Under the pieces are notes generated by a model that saw only the letters and a list, made by a program, of their open reading frames with translations, did no database searches and had not been told where the DNA came from. A DNA stretch of 20,398 nt from a virus: the IMG/VR virus record IMGVR_UViG_3300013127_001003, positions 1 through 20,398 of that record; one strand, written 5' to 3'. Position numbers and translations under genes: made by a program. This document shows, piece by piece, positions 11,559-19,379 of this stretch (its first letter is position 1; each line of letters begins with the position of its first letter).

Positions 11559-11783
11559 GTCTCGGGAAGACTAAAAAATCGCCCTGGTCGGGATGGTCAA
11601 TATGACCCCTGGGTTTCTTGCTTCCTAAAAGCAAGTGGTGGAGTCAATTATGACCCCTATTGTCCCCGCAAGATAAGGGACAATAAAAATTCTTGCTGGT
11701 GCGGATGGGGATTTTTCTCCGCCTGGTTTCCAATTTCCAGTCAAAGAATTGGTGGCGAGCCTGAAAATTTATCTTATAAGAAA
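11559..11783 (+). ncRNA. Tandem structured RNA modules upstream of the sugar-nucleotide operon (wcaG-RNA-like candidate)
   Basis: A 225-nt non-coding stretch contains the same module twice, 112 nt apart. Each starts with CTGGT[C/G][G/C]GGATGG-like sequence (11584-11596; 11696-11708) and continues with CCTGG(G)TTTC (11608-11617; 11722-11730). A hairpin follows whose stem differs but still pairs: CTTGCTT/AAGCAAG (11617-11635) against CCAATT/AATTGG (11730-11752). Then comes TGG(TGG)AG/TGGCGAG. GTCAA(T)TATGACCCCT also recurs (11596-11610, 11643-11658), and an ATTGTCCC/GGGACAAT stem (11659-11684) separates the copies. Maintained pairing with changed sequence implies an RNA function. The wcaG RNA motif is known upstream of exopolysaccharide genes in cyanobacteria and cyanophages; identity with it is not proven here. 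Confidence 0.55.
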
Positions 11784-12152
11784 ATGAGTTGTACATGTGT
11801 ACGCAGGGAAAGACCTTGGGGTTGGTACGAGACTATTGATCAAGGACAATCATACAAGGTCAAAAGGATTTATGTAAATCCAAACGCACGGTTTTCCCTT
11901 CAATATCACAATGATCGAATTGAACATTGGAACATTGTGGAAGGGTTTGGTTTAGTTCAACTAAACGAATATACCGAATGGGTTCACCCTGGAAAGCATT
12001 TTCATATTCCAATCAACTCCCGTCACCGCATGACTGCTGGTGACGAAGGAGTTCTTTTTATTGAAGTTCAATATGGCAACTGCCATGAGGATGACATTGT
12101 GCGATTGGAAGATGATTATGGTAGAATAGGTAGTGATTATTACACGGACTGA
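11784..12152 (+). CDS. Cupin of the mannose-6-phosphate isomerase type II family, 122 aa
   Basis: Resembles the C-terminal isomerase domain of bifunctional mannose-1-phosphate guanylyltransferase/mannose-6-phosphate isomerase. RPWGWYE (10-16), KVKRIYVNPNARFSLQYH (25-42) with the RIEHW metal-binding region (45-49), the FHIPINSRHRM second His cluster (about 73-83), and the family tail EVQYGNCHEDDIVRLEDDYGR (94-114) are all present. Alone it should interconvert fructose-6-P and mannose-6-P to feed GDP-mannose synthesis, which fits the GDP-mannose 3,5-epimerase downstream. The guanylyltransferase domain is absent. It is the first gene of the operon, directly after the structured RNA stretch, and its stop overlaps the next ATG by one base. 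Confidence 0.85.
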   Translation: MSCTCVRRERPWGWYETIDQGQSYKVKRIYVNPNARFSLQYHNDRIEHWNIVEGFGLVQLNEYTEWVHPGKHFHIPINSRHRMTAGDEGVLFIEVQYGNCHEDDIVRLEDDYGRIGSDYYTD

Positions 12153-13084
12153 TGTTTTTAGTTACTGGCGGTGCAGGTTTTATCGGCAGTAACTTTCTTC
12201 ACTATATGAAGAAAGTTACGAATGAAAAGGTCATCGTACTGGACAACTTGACTTACGCTGCGGATCTTCGGTTTATTCCTGAGGATCCGCAGTTTGAGTT
12301 TGTTTGGTGCGATATTACAAATGAAAATCATGTAGATTATATCTTCAAGAAATATAAACCACGCAAAGTCTTTCACTTTGCTGCGGAAAGTCATGTAGAT
12401 AATTCTATTACAAACTACAGACCATTTCTAGAAGCAAATGTCATTGGGACAATCAATCTTCTAAATTCTAGTCTAGCAATTGATATCCAGAAATTTCATC
12501 ACATCTCTACAGATGAAGTTTATGGATCATTAGAGTATGAAGATACCGAATTATTCACAGAAGAAACACCATACGATCCACGAAATCCATATAGTGCAAG
12601 TAAAGCTGCTTCAGATCATTATGTAAAGACATGGCATAATACTTATGGATTGCCATATCTAATTACTAATTGCAGTAATAACTATGGACAGCATCAGCAC
12701 ATTGAAAAACTTATTCCAAAAGTTATCTTCAATGCACTAAAAGACGAAGTGACTTATATGTATGGTGGTGGACAGCAGATCAGAGACTGGTTATACGTTT
12801 ATGATCATTGCCGTGCTATTTGGTCTTTGGAAGAACAACGTGTAATGAACGATCACTTCAATATTGGCGGTGATTGTGAATTGCAGAACATTGTAGTCAC
12901 AAAAAAGATCTTAGATATTCTTGGTAAACCACATAGTTTGATTGGAGTATCACACGATCGTCCTGGGCAGGACAAAAGATATGGGATGAGTTTTGAAAAA
13001 CTGACTAAGACTACAGGATGGATCCCACATATGGATTTTGATCAAGCACTGAAAATGACTGTTGATTGGTATTTGGGGCAATGA
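12152..13084 (+). CDS. dTDP-glucose 4,6-dehydratase-like SDR, 310 aa
   Basis: Extended short-chain dehydrogenase that should make a nucleotide 4-keto-6-deoxy sugar. It has the Rossmann motif GGAGFIG (6-12), HFAAESHVDNSI (75-86), the dehydratase triad T120-D121-E122 in STDEVYG, the catalytic Y147/K151 in YSASK, then CSNNYG, LIPK, IRDWLYVYDH and DRPGQDKRY, which are all RmlB-type signatures. It is about 40 residues shorter than typical RmlB. CDP- or GDP-linked substrates cannot be excluded, given the RfbH-like gene downstream. ATGA overlap with the next gene. Confidence 0.88.
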   Translation: MFLVTGGAGFIGSNFLHYMKKVTNEKVIVLDNLTYAADLRFIPEDPQFEFVWCDITNENHVDYIFKKYKPRKVFHFAAESHVDNSITNYRPFLEANVIGTINLLNSSLAIDIQKFHHISTDEVYGSLEYEDTELFTEETPYDPRNPYSASKAASDHYVKTWHNTYGLPYLITNCSNNYGQHQHIEKLIPKVIFNALKDEVTYMYGGGQQIRDWLYVYDHCRAIWSLEEQRVMNDHFNIGGDCELQNIVVTKKILDILGKPHSLIGVSHDRPGQDKRYGMSFEKLTKTTGWIPHMDFDQALKMTVDWYLGQ

Positions 13085-13896
13085 TTTCTTTATACGGTGG
13101 CACTGGGTTTGTAGGTGGTAATTTCAGAAAGATGTATGACGATTGCATAGAAATGCAACGTGATGAACGCAAACCAAAGACAAAAGACATTCTATATTTT
13201 ATTTCTACGGTTGACAATTATAATGTTCATGATAGAATTACACTTGACGTAGAGACTAATCTAAAAGTCTTATGTGAAGTATTAGATCACTGTAGATCCG
13301 AAGACATTACATTCAATTTTATTAGTTCCTGGTTTGTATATGGTAAAACTTCATACATGCCAGCAAAAGAAGATGCACGTTGTGAACCAACTGGGTTTTA
13401 TTCCATCACTAAACGCTGTGCAGAACAACTAATCATGTCGTTCGCAGATACATATGGAATGAAGTATCGTATTCTTCGACTTTGTAATGTTCTTGGTGCT
13501 GGTGATCAAAAAGCATCTAGGAAAAAGAATGCTATTACTTGGTTGATTGATGAACTCAAACTTCATCATGACATCAAACTTTATAACAATGGATCACATT
13601 GTCGTGATATAATGCACGTTCAAGATGTTTGTCGTGCAATCAAACTAGTTACCGACAAAGGTAACCTAAACGAGATTTATAATGTTGGATCTGGCAAACC
13701 AACATCAGTAGGCGAAATCATCCATCTTGCCAACCACTATATAAAGTCGAAGGGTAAGATTGAGAACATGGAACCACCAGTGTTCCACAAGAATGTTCAG
13801 ACAGAAAATTTCTGGATGGACACAAAGAAACTTCAATCACTTGGATTTGAACCAAAACTTTCTTTAGAATTCATTGTAAAAGATTTATGTCTGTAA
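13081..13896 (+). CDS. NAD-dependent epimerase/dehydratase/reductase (SDR), 271 aa
   Basis: Extended-SDR sugar-nucleotide enzyme, reaction unassigned. It has GGTGFVG (6-12) near the N-terminus, ISSWFVYG (81-88) with the catalytic Ser, and Y107-S-I-T-K111, followed by LRLCNVLGAGD and the C-terminal SGKPTSVGEI segment. The start ATG 13081 overlaps the previous stop as ATGA; an upstream in-frame start at 13066 would add five unneeded residues. Its position between a 4,6-dehydratase and a 3-dehydrase suggests it reduces or epimerises a 4-keto-(di)deoxy intermediate. It overlaps the next gene by 10 nt. Confidence 0.82.
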   Translation: MISLYGGTGFVGGNFRKMYDDCIEMQRDERKPKTKDILYFISTVDNYNVHDRITLDVETNLKVLCEVLDHCRSEDITFNFISSWFVYGKTSYMPAKEDARCEPTGFYSITKRCAEQLIMSFADTYGMKYRILRLCNVLGAGDQKASRKKNAITWLIDELKLHHDIKLYNNGSHCRDIMHVQDVCRAIKLVTDKGNLNEIYNVGSGKPTSVGEIIHLANHYIKSKGKIENMEPPVFHKNVQTENFWMDTKKLQSLGFEPKLSLEFIVKDLCL

Positions 13897-15203
13897 ACGA
13901 CAAAGTAACAAATTTTATTTCACAACTTCAACGCGATAAAGAAAACCTTTTCCCTTATCTTGCTAATAAAGATTGGAAGAAGGGTGATCAGATTTTCTAT
14001 TCTGGTCCTTACTGGGATGAACGTGAAGTTGCTGCAGCGATTACAACGCTTTTAGAAGGTAAGTGGTTGCCTGCTGGTGAGGAAGTCAATAAGTTTGAAC
14101 GAGCATTTTCTAAAATGTTCGATTTCAAGCATTCGGTAATGGTCAACTCAGGTTCTTCTGCGAACCTAGTCATGATTGCTGCACTAAAGAAATACTTTGA
14201 CTGGCAAGATGGTGATGAGATCATCGTCTGTGCTTGTGGTTTCCCAACTACAATCAATCCAATTATTCAGAATGGATTGAATCCAATCTTTGTTGACATT
14301 GATTACAGTGATCTGAACTGGAACCTAGACCAGATCCGTGAAAAGATTACAACCAGAACAAAGGCAGTATTCTCTTCACCTGTTTTGGGAAATCCCTACG
14401 ACTTCGATAAGTTTCTCGATATTGTCCACAGGTATAACCTTCATTACATCGCTGACAACTGTGATAGTCTTGGCAGTAGGTGGAGAGGTGATCTTCTTAC
14501 CAAACATGCCGTCGCAGCGTCGTGTTCGTTTTATCCAGCGCATCATATCAGTACTATCGAAGGAGGAATGGTTTCCTCTAATATTGAAGAGATTGTCCAG
14601 ATCGCTAGATCTTTTGCCTGGTGGGGTCGTGGATGCTACTGTGTAGGATCCCAGAATAAATTGCCCAACGGTGTCTGTGGAAATCGCTTTGACCGTTGGT
14701 TGGAAGGGTACGATAAGGATGTCGATCATAAGTATGTCTTCGGCGTTCAAGGATACAACCTCAAGCCTGCTGACTTGCAAGGGTCTATTGGGCTCGTACA
14801 GTTGGAGAAGCAAATAGAGATACATGCTATCCGTCGTCTCAACAAAGCTCGACTTCATGAGATCTTCTCTAAGATCCCTGGTGTGAGGGTTATTGAAGAG
14901 AAAGAACATGCTGAAACCTCCTGGTTTGGAGTTCCTATTGTATATGAGGACGGTAAACCGAACCTTGTGAAATATTTAGAAGAGCATGGTATTCAGACAA
15001 GAAATTATTTCGCTGGTAATATTCTTGCACATCCTGGATACAGGCACATTGAACCAGCATCCAATTATCCTAACGCATCTAAGGTGTTAGATAACGTATT
15101 TTTCCTCGGATGTAGCCCAGTTATTACCCTTGAAATGATTGGCTACATAGAAGAGGTTGTTGAAAACTATACAAAAAACAATTTACAATGGTATCCAGTA
15201 TGA
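13887..15203 (+). CDS. rfbH: RfbH/E1-type nucleotide-hexulose 3-dehydrase (PMP-dependent, DegT/DnrJ/EryC1 fold), 438 aa
   Basis: Removes the C3 hydroxyl in 3-deoxy- or 3,6-dideoxysugar synthesis. It has a DegT/DnrJ/EryC1 aminotransferase fold (NSGSSANL 87-94, ACGFPTT 116-122, IADNCDSLG 188-196). The Schiff-base Lys is replaced by His in SFYPAHHISTIEGGM (H219-H220), the mark of E1/RfbH/ColD dehydratases, and H220 has the same number as the catalytic His of Yersinia E1. A Cys loop follows (C250, C252, C264) where E1 carries its [2Fe-2S] cluster, but the fourth Cys seems to be missing. GYDKDVDHKYVFGVQGYNLK (274-293) matches RfbH. At 438 residues it is E1-sized, not the shorter ColD. Local G+C is clearly higher than in the AT-rich cassette. 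Confidence 0.87.
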   Translation: MSVNDKVTNFISQLQRDKENLFPYLANKDWKKGDQIFYSGPYWDEREVAAAITTLLEGKWLPAGEEVNKFERAFSKMFDFKHSVMVNSGSSANLVMIAALKKYFDWQDGDEIIVCACGFPTTINPIIQNGLNPIFVDIDYSDLNWNLDQIREKITTRTKAVFSSPVLGNPYDFDKFLDIVHRYNLHYIADNCDSLGSRWRGDLLTKHAVAASCSFYPAHHISTIEGGMVSSNIEEIVQIARSFAWWGRGCYCVGSQNKLPNGVCGNRFDRWLEGYDKDVDHKYVFGVQGYNLKPADLQGSIGLVQLEKQIEIHAIRRLNKARLHEIFSKIPGVRVIEEKEHAETSWFGVPIVYEDGKPNLVKYLEEHGIQTRNYFAGNILAHPGYRHIEPASNYPNASKVLDNVFFLGCSPVITLEMIGYIEEVVENYTKNNLQWYPV

Positions 15204-16246
15204 CACAGTATACTAAGAAAGCACTAGTTCTTGGTGCAGGTGGATTTATCGGCAGTCACATGGTCAAACGTCTCAAGTCTGAAGGATATTGGGTACGTGG
15301 AGTAGACCTAAAGAGACCAGAATTTTCTCCAACAGAAGCAGATGAATTTGTAATAGGAGATCTTCGTGATACATCTTTTGTTGCACGTTGTCTTCAGTAT
15401 AAAGGAACACGAGGGAACTTTTATCATTCAGTTCCTTATCGTTATATTCAAGTATTCGATGAAATCTATCAGTTCGCTGCTGACATGGGCGGTGCTGGTT
15501 TTGTCTTTACTGGGGAACATGATGCAGACATCATGCATAACTCAGTATCAATCAACTTGAATGTGCTTGATCAGCAAGCAAAGATGAATGAGCAATATGG
15601 TGAAAATCGCACGAAGATTTTCTATTCTGGATCCGCTTGTATGTATCCAGAGCACAATCAACTTGATCCTAATAACCCAGACTGTCGTGAAGAAAGTGCT
15701 TATCCAGCAGATCCAGACAGTGAGTATGGTTGGGAAAAGTTATTTTCGGAACGTCTTTATTTTGCCTATCATCGCAACTATAATATTCCTGTCCGTGTTG
15801 CCAGATATCATAATATCTTTGGTCCCGAGGGAACCTGGGAAGGTGGACGTGAGAAAGCTCCTGCAGCAATTTGTCGTAAAGTTGCATATCTTCAAAAGGA
15901 AGGTGGGTCTATAGAAGTATGGGGTGATGGAAAACAAACTCGCTCATTTCTTTATATTGATGAGTGTATTGAAGCAACTCGTCGTTTGATGGATAGCGAC
16001 TTCATGGGTCCAGTAAACATTGGATCTGAGGAAATGGTTACTATCAATCAACTTGTAGAAACTGCTGCTAAAGTTGCAGGAAAGTTTGTTGATAAAGAAC
16101 ACATTGACGGTCCTCTTGGTGTTCGCGGACGCAATTCCAATAACGATCTCATCCGTGAGAAACTTGGTTGGGATTATTCTATGACATTAGAAGAAGGAAT
16201 TCGTAAAACATATTTTTGGATTTTAGAACAGAGTGCTAAGAAATGA
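15200..16246 (+). CDS. GDP-mannose 3,5-epimerase (GME-like), 348 aa
   Basis: Should convert GDP-D-mannose to GDP-L-galactose (and GDP-L-gulose). From ATG 15200 the whole protein reads like plant GME: GAGGFIGSH (12-20), FAADMGGAGF (92-101), SGSACMYPE (143-151), a long conserved block around Y176-G-W-E-K180, YHNIFGPEGTWEGGREKAPAA (203-223), WGDGKQTRSFLYIDE, VNIGSEEMV and GVRGRNSNNDLIREKLGW. The catalytic residues C147, Y176, K180 and K219 correspond to C145, Y174, K178 and K217 recalled for the Arabidopsis enzyme, with a constant offset of two. The start overlaps the previous stop (ATGA); GTG 15188 is less likely. It is unusual to find this in a phage, and it fits the isomerase cupin and fucosyltransferase-like neighbours. 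Confidence 0.9.
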   Translation: MTQYTKKALVLGAGGFIGSHMVKRLKSEGYWVRGVDLKRPEFSPTEADEFVIGDLRDTSFVARCLQYKGTRGNFYHSVPYRYIQVFDEIYQFAADMGGAGFVFTGEHDADIMHNSVSINLNVLDQQAKMNEQYGENRTKIFYSGSACMYPEHNQLDPNNPDCREESAYPADPDSEYGWEKLFSERLYFAYHRNYNIPVRVARYHNIFGPEGTWEGGREKAPAAICRKVAYLQKEGGSIEVWGDGKQTRSFLYIDECIEATRRLMDSDFMGPVNIGSEEMVTINQLVETAAKVAGKFVDKEHIDGPLGVRGRNSNNDLIREKLGWDYSMTLEEGIRKTYFWILEQSAKK

Positions 16247-17142
16247 AGTGTTTAGTTACTGGTGGTGCTGGATTTATTGGTTCTCATCTTGTTGATAAAC
16301 TTATAAATCTTAGGCATACTGTCATTGTAATTGATGACGAAAGTGCTATTTCTAATTCCGAATTTTATCATAATGATGAAGCAGTTTATTATAAAAATGA
16401 TATCTGCGATTATAAAAGCACTAGAGAATTATATGATGGTGTAGATTTTGTTTTTCATTTGGCTGCTAATGCACGAATTCAAATTGGATTGAAAAATCCT
16501 ATTCGTTGTGTCGAAGTAAATACTCTTGGAACAACAACAGTTCTTCAGTGTGCAAGAGAAGCAGGTGTGAGGAAAGTAATTTATTCTTCCACTTCATCTT
16601 CTTATGGTTTGAAAAATAAACCTCCACTAAGAGAAGATATGCTTGAGGATTGTCTCAATCCATATTCAGTTTCTAAAGTGTCTGGAGAGAAATTGTGCAA
16701 AATGTATACTGACTTATTTGAATTGAAGACAGTCATTCTAAGATATTTTAATGTTTATGGAGAACGTCAGCCACTAAAAGGACAATATGCTCCAGTTATA
16801 GGTTTGTTTTTAGAACAAGCAAAGCGTGAAGAAGCACTTACAGTTGTTGGCGATGGTGAGCAACGCAGAGACTTTACACATGTTTCTGATGTTGTACAAG
16901 CAAATGTCGATTGCATGTATACAAATGCATATGGCATCATCAATATTGGAACTGGAAGAAATTATTCAGTAAATCAAATTGCTAAAATGATCTCAAACAA
17001 TCATGTATACATAGATGCGAGACCTGGAGAAAGTAGAGAAACATTAGCTAATATTTCTAAAGCAAAATTTTATCTTGACTGGGAACCAAAAGTAAGAGTT
17101 GAAGAATGGATCGATGAACACAAATTACAATGCGGATTGTGA
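16243..17142 (+). CDS. GalE/WbpP-like nucleotide-sugar 4-epimerase (extended SDR), 299 aa
   Basis: Sugar-nucleotide epimerase. It has GGAGFIGSH (7-15), FHLAANARI (71-79), YSSTSSSYG (114-122) with catalytic Ser/Thr, Y141-S-V-S-K145, RYFNVYGERQ, GDGEQRRDFTHVSDV (a typical UDP-hexose epimerase segment) and NIGTGRNYSVNQI. The best guess is UDP-glucose or UDP-GlcNAc 4-epimerase, but the sugar cannot be assigned. ATGA overlap with the GME gene. Composition is more AT-rich than the 3-dehydrase gene. A hairpin starts at its stop codon. Confidence 0.85.
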   Translation: MKCLVTGGAGFIGSHLVDKLINLRHTVIVIDDESAISNSEFYHNDEAVYYKNDICDYKSTRELYDGVDFVFHLAANARIQIGLKNPIRCVEVNTLGTTTVLQCAREAGVRKVIYSSTSSSYGLKNKPPLREDMLEDCLNPYSVSKVSGEKLCKMYTDLFELKTVILRYFNVYGERQPLKGQYAPVIGLFLEQAKREEALTVVGDGEQRRDFTHVSDVVQANVDCMYTNAYGIINIGTGRNYSVNQIAKMISNNHVYIDARPGESRETLANISKAKFYLDWEPKVRVEEWIDEHKLQCGL

Positions 17143-17163
17143 TATCCTAAACAATCCCTTTTC
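17134..17163 (+). terminator. Weak hairpin at the epimerase stop codon
   Basis: GGATTGT (17134-17140) / ACAATCC (17151-17157), then CTTTTC. A 7-bp A/T-rich stem overlapping the TGA. It could give partial termination or lower expression of the distal operon, and it makes a start for the next gene after it (17168) plausible. Confidence 0.35.
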
Positions 17164-17167
17164 TGGG

Positions 17168-17773
17168 ATGGAAAAAATCAAAAGAAATTTTTCTCAAGCA
17201 TATCAAGACTTGTTTGTTTTGACAATGCTTCAGGGAAAGCGTAGTGGAAAGTATCTTGAAGTTGGTGCTAATCATCCAGTAGAGTTCAACAATACTTTTC
17301 TTTTAGAAGATAAGTTTAGTTGGAAAGGTATTTCTGTAGAAATCAATAAAGAAATGGTTGAATTGTTCAATACAGTTCGCCACAATAAGTGCGATTATGC
17401 AGACGGAACTGTGTTTGATTTTCAAAAGAAATTAGACGGTCGTAGGTGGAAAGATAAAGCGATTGATTATCTTTCATTAGATTGTGAACCAGCAATGACA
17501 ACTTATAAAATTTTGACTAGAATTCCTTTTGATGAATACAAAGTTTCTGTAATTACATATGAAACTGATGTCTATAAAGATGGTTCTCAAGCAAGAGAAC
17601 TATCAAGAGAATTTCTAAAATCAAAAGGATTTGAACTTGTTGCTGCTGATGTATGCAATGGTGGCAATCCTTATGAAGATTGGTATGTAGATCCTATGGT
17701 TATTCCAGAAACACTTTGGGGTCCATTTATTTCTGAAGGTGCTGAAGCAAGAAGTCTATTTGTATGTCAGTAA
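17168..17773 (+). CDS. FkbM-family SAM-dependent methyltransferase, ~201 aa
   Basis: Probably an O-methyltransferase acting on a sugar. From ATG 17168: FSQAYQDLFVL (8-18), the SAM-binding EVGANHP (31-37), the FkbM hallmark NNT (41-43), SVEIN (57-61) as the ribose-binding acidic strand, and later IDYLSLDCEP. The C-terminal part (FELVAADVCN, then GNPYEDWYVDP) also fits. Alternative starts are ATG 17114 (18 residues longer, inside the epimerase gene) and TTG 17099; 17168 lies just after a hairpin and leaves a family-typical N-terminus, but no good ribosome binding site supports any of them. It overlaps the next gene by 10 nt. Confidence 0.83.
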   Translation: MEKIKRNFSQAYQDLFVLTMLQGKRSGKYLEVGANHPVEFNNTFLLEDKFSWKGISVEINKEMVELFNTVRHNKCDYADGTVFDFQKKLDGRRWKDKAIDYLSLDCEPAMTTYKILTRIPFDEYKVSVITYETDVYKDGSQARELSREFLKSKGFELVAADVCNGGNPYEDWYVDPMVIPETLWGPFISEGAEARSLFVCQ

Positions 17774-18543
17774 AAATTTCTCATTGGTACGGAAGACTTG
17801 GTAATAACATCCAGCAATGTGCTGTTGGGTGTATGCTTGCTGAAGCATTGACGACTCAGTTTGAAAGTATTGATCATGAGATTATTTCTAAAATGCATAG
17901 GGTATTTGGATATAATTCTGATGAAATTGTATCAAAATTTTTTTACTGGGAAGGTCCTTATAAAGAAGTCAATATTCCAGTTGGACATATCTATCGCAAC
18001 ATGCGTAGGATCTGTAAAGAATACATTGCACCATACCTCAAACTTCCATCAAGATCTTCGATCGGGGATGATACTATTGTTATTCACATAAGAAGTGGAG
18101 ATATCTTTGATCAAGTTCATCCTAATGGACATCAATATACTCCCAATCCTCTTGATTTTTATAACAAATTACTTACCAATTTTGAAAAGGCGATTGTCGT
18201 TACCGAACCAGATACAAATAATCCCATTGTTGAAATTCTTAGACAGAACTCAAAGGTAACGATTCAATCTTCTTCTGTTGCTGAAGATTTTGCAACGCTA
18301 ATGTCCGCAAAAAATTTAGCGAATTCTGGTGTTGGTACATTTTGTGTTGCTGCTGCATTATGTAGTAGTAATATTCAAAATTTTTACTGTACTGATTTGA
18401 TGTTGACAGAACATCTAAATTATAGTATGCTTATCAATACGGATGTCAATGTTCATCAATTGAAGTTGAACAACTATCTGCAAGTTGGTGAGTGGACAAA
18501 TACAGAAAAGCAAAGAAATTTTATTCTTGAATATGTTTTATGA
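17764..18543 (+). CDS. Fucosyltransferase-like (GT11-type) glycosyltransferase, 259 aa
   Basis: Likely transfers a deoxy- or L-hexose from a GDP-sugar. GRLGNNIQQ (10-18) is the N-terminal GDP-binding-type motif of alpha-1,2-fucosyltransferases. IHIRSGDIF (107-115) contains H-x-R-x-G-D (H108, R110, D113), and a family-like NGHQYTPNPLDFY segment follows. A late ANSGVGTFCVAAALCS segment matches the conserved S/G-rich donor loop. The GME next door makes GDP-L-galactose, a close analogue of GDP-L-fucose, so it may be the donor (inference). It overlaps the previous gene by 10 nt and the next by 4 nt (ATGA). Confidence 0.72.
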   Translation: MSVKISHWYGRLGNNIQQCAVGCMLAEALTTQFESIDHEIISKMHRVFGYNSDEIVSKFFYWEGPYKEVNIPVGHIYRNMRRICKEYIAPYLKLPSRSSIGDDTIVIHIRSGDIFDQVHPNGHQYTPNPLDFYNKLLTNFEKAIVVTEPDTNNPIVEILRQNSKVTIQSSSVAEDFATLMSAKNLANSGVGTFCVAAALCSSNIQNFYCTDLMLTEHLNYSMLINTDVNVHQLKLNNYLQVGEWTNTEKQRNFILEYVL

Positions 18544-19379
18544 AAATTTTTGACACGTTCACTTTTTATAATGAACTTGATCTATTAGAACTTAGGATGA
18601 ATATTCTAGGTGATGTTGTAGATTATTTTGTTATCAATGAAGCTACGATCACCTTTACTGGAAAAGAAAAACCATTATATTTTTTAGAGAATAAAGATCG
18701 CTTCAAAAAGTGGGAAGATAAAATCATTCATCACGTCACTGTCGATGACAATAAAACTTTAGAAAAGTATTGGGAAGGTGTTCCATATCATCGAAGCATG
18801 ATAGAGGATAATATCTATCAACTTCCCATTCATTATCAGCGTGCTTGTTTTCATAAAGATAGTGCAATCTATGCGTTGTTAGATCATGCACAGGATGATG
18901 ATATTATTTTGACTGGTGATGCTGATGAGATTGCTAATCCTGAAGCAATCAAATCAATTAGCGAATGGTTTGACCCTATCAATCATTATGTTCTAAATGG
19001 ACCAGTTTATTATTACTATCTAAATCTACTATGTGAAAAAGAATGGATGGGAACAAGAGTTTCCACTATGAAGATGTTGAAGAGTATGAGTGTAGATAAA
19101 CTCAGACAGTCACATCAAGATGCATGGAAAGTTGAAGATGGATCTTGGCATTGGAGTTTCTTCGGTGATGCTGATACTGTTCGTACAAAGATGGATGCAT
19201 ACGAACATCAAGAAAACAATCTTCCAGAATTCAGGGACAGTATGGAAGAACGTATTGAAAAAGGAATAGATCCTTTTGGTAGAGATTACCTCTATACCCC
19301 ACAGGTTGTTCCCATCGATGTCACTTTTCCAGAGTACATCATTCAAAATCAAGATAAGTTAGAGAAGTTTATCAAGTGA
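18540..19379 (+). CDS. GT17-family glycosyltransferase (N-acetylglucosaminyltransferase-like), 279 aa
   Basis: The N-terminus MKIFDTFTFYNELDLLELR (1-19), followed by VDYFVINEATITFTGKEKPL (27-46), is the GT17 signature (beta-1,4-mannosyl-glycoprotein GlcNAc-transferase-like). The metal/donor motif is TGDADEI (125-131), and SWHWSFFGD lies near residue 205. The length is typical of bacterial and viral members. No membrane segment is present, so it should act in the cytoplasm. Donor and acceptor are not predictable. It is coupled to its neighbours by 4-nt overlaps on both sides (the next gene starts GTG). Confidence 0.88.
   Translation: MKIFDTFTFYNELDLLELRMNILGDVVDYFVINEATITFTGKEKPLYFLENKDRFKKWEDKIIHHVTVDDNKTLEKYWEGVPYHRSMIEDNIYQLPIHYQRACFHKDSAIYALLDHAQDDDIILTGDADEIANPEAIKSISEWFDPINHYVLNGPVYYYYLNLLCEKEWMGTRVSTMKMLKSMSVDKLRQSHQDAWKVEDGSWHWSFFGDADTVRTKMDAYEHQENNLPEFRDSMEERIEKGIDPFGRDYLYTPQVVPIDVTFPEYIIQNQDKLEKFIK

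Noticed and set aside
14376-14909. 177-codon minus-strand ORF
   Set aside because: It lies wholly inside the well-supported RfbH-like gene and shows no motif; it probably results from codon bias there.
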